Assembly: GCA_016868095.1 (NCBI GenBank)
Contig: VGHV01000015.1
Span: 1 to 16,802 of the forward strand
Origin: Betaproteobacteria bacterium
GTDB taxonomy: Bacteria > Pseudomonadota > Gammaproteobacteria > Burkholderiales > Burkholderiaceae_E
Reading direction: 5' to 3'
DNA length: 16,802 nucleotides
The translations under genes were made by a program, and so were the position numbers. The first letter of the stretch is position 1. Every line of letters begins with the position of its first letter. The notes below the pieces were generated by a model. The model had not been told where the DNA came from. It saw only the letters and a program-made list of their open reading frames with translations, and ran no database searches. Below, piece after piece: positions 16,559 through 16,802 of this stretch.

Positions 16559-16687
16559 ACATGCGGTGGGGCAGGGTGCTTCGCCAATGGGTTCCGAGCC
16601 TTTGATCGATGTGGCAATGTCAAATAGGCTATACACAATACAGACCGAAAGCGCAAGCACTGCAAAACGAAGAAACAATTGCCTCAT
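16547..16687 (-). CDS. Small hypothetical membrane protein (46 residues)
   Basis: An open frame on the - strand, ATG at 16687 down to TAA at 16547. Residues 4-22 (starting LFLRFAVLALSV) form one clear hydrophobic segment after a basic start (MRQ), which fits a single membrane helix or a signal anchor. A polar tail follows with Pro/Cys residues (APCPTACKNP). Codon choice resembles the neighbouring genes. An in-frame TAA two codons upstream fixes the start, but no good Shine-Dalgarno is present. A TATGAT -10-like element lies about 29 nt upstream. I do not recognise the family. It converges on the tRNA genes and ends in their probable terminator. It could be a chance ORF. Confidence 0.4.
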   Translation of the reverse strand: MRQLFLRFAVLALSVCIVYSLFDIATSIKGSEPIGEAPCPTACKNP

Positions 16688-16695
16688 GGATTAGC

Positions 16696-16773
16696 CGTTA
16701 TGTGAGAGTCCCGGGATCATAACGTAGATCGGCGGCTTACTGTGAGTTGAAGGCCGATCCGTGCACAACACGG
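16696..16773. repeat. Three adjacent inverted repeats
   Basis: CGTTATG (16696-16702) with CATAACG (16718-16724), spacer 15 nt; GATCGGC (16727-16733) with GCCGATC (16753-16759), spacer 19 nt; CCGTG (16759-16763) with CACGG (16769-16773), loop 5 nt. No T run follows any of them. They lie between the possible divergent promoters, so operator sites are one reading; folded RNA is another. Confidence 0.45.
16716..16721 (-). promoter_or_regulatory. Possible -10 box for the small - strand ORF
   Basis: On the - strand this reads TATGAT, five of six matches to consensus, about 29 nt before ATG 16687. No good -35 is found at 17 nt; a CTCACA lies 19 nt upstream. It overlaps the right arm of the first inverted repeat. 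Confidence 0.25.
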
Positions 16774-16789
16774 GTGATCTGCGTATACT
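16762..16789 (+). promoter_or_regulatory. Possible promoter reading out of the window
   Basis: A TATACT -10-like element (16784-16789) lies 16 nt after a weak TGCACA (16762-16767). It would start a transcript near 16796 for a gene beyond the right edge, which cannot be seen. Confidence 0.3.
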
Positions 16790-16802
16790 TCGAGCATCAC
16801 TG

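Larger units (their letters stand above)
16481..16802. other. Region after tRNA-Cys without a firm gene
   Basis: Contents seen: a 6-bp hairpin (CGTCAA 16506-16511, TTGACG 16517-16522), the probable terminator, the small - strand ORF, and three inverted repeats at 16696-16773 described separately. A longer - strand frame across both this region and tRNA-Cys is an artefact of the tRNA sequence. Confidence 0.6.

Noticed and set aside
16381..16665. 94-residue - strand ORF over tRNA-Cys
   Set aside because: Its C-terminal half is the reverse translation of the tRNA, a well-known false annotation; no start signal.
1..16802. Mobile elements, CRISPR arrays, toxin-antitoxin or defence genes
   Set aside because: No transposase or integrase motifs, no regularly spaced repeats, no tRNA-linked att duplications and no defence motifs were seen.

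Overview
The window is a chromosomal housekeeping region. It most resembles a betaproteobacterium, probably order Burkholderiales. The evidence is gene order (fabH-fabD-fabG-acpP-fabF ... mucD-lepA-lepB-rnc-era-recO-pdxJ-acpS-nagZ ... uvrC-pgsA-tRNA-Gly-tRNA-Cys) together with recognisable protein signatures. Base composition is moderate rather than the high GC of Burkholderia or Bordetella. The genes are packed extremely tightly, which fits a small or compact genome. That last point is inference.

Layout, all protein genes of the main block on the + strand: (1) 38-4502, type II fatty-acid synthesis: fabH (chain initiation), fabD (malonyl transfer to ACP), fabG (keto reduction), acpP (the carrier, with its own probable promoter and a leader hairpin) and fabF (elongation). 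(2) 4499-5129, an unrecognised 169-residue ORF and a short gap. This is where rpoE-rseA-rseB normally sits in this gene order; those genes are absent here. (3) 5130-9221, mucD/degP-type periplasmic protease, lepA (translation GTPase) and lepB (signal peptidase I). (4) 9176-12825, rnc and era (RNA processing and 30S assembly), recO (recombinational repair), pdxJ (vitamin B6) and acpS, which activates the AcpP made in block 1. (5) 12822-16167, nagZ (peptidoglycan recycling), uvrC (excision repair) and pgsA (phosphatidylglycerol synthesis). (6) 16252-16558, a promoter, tRNA-Gly(GCC), tRNA-Cys(GCA) and a probable terminator. (7) 16547-16802, a possible 46-residue membrane protein on the - strand, several inverted repeats and a possible outward promoter.

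Nearly every junction in the main block is an ATGA/TAATG overlap, a gap of a few bases, or a longer overlap (46 nt lepB/rnc, 58 nt nagZ/uvrC), so translation is probably coupled along the operon. Most content is ordinary. The points worth a second look are: the missing sigma-E cassette and the orphan ORF in its place; a FabG with an in-frame insertion of about 33 residues plus an N-terminal extension; the small - strand ORF convergent with the tRNA genes; a strong excess of the palindrome CGATCG; and an Era with a changed G3 motif. I see no mobile element, CRISPR array, defence system or clearly new multi-gene system here.
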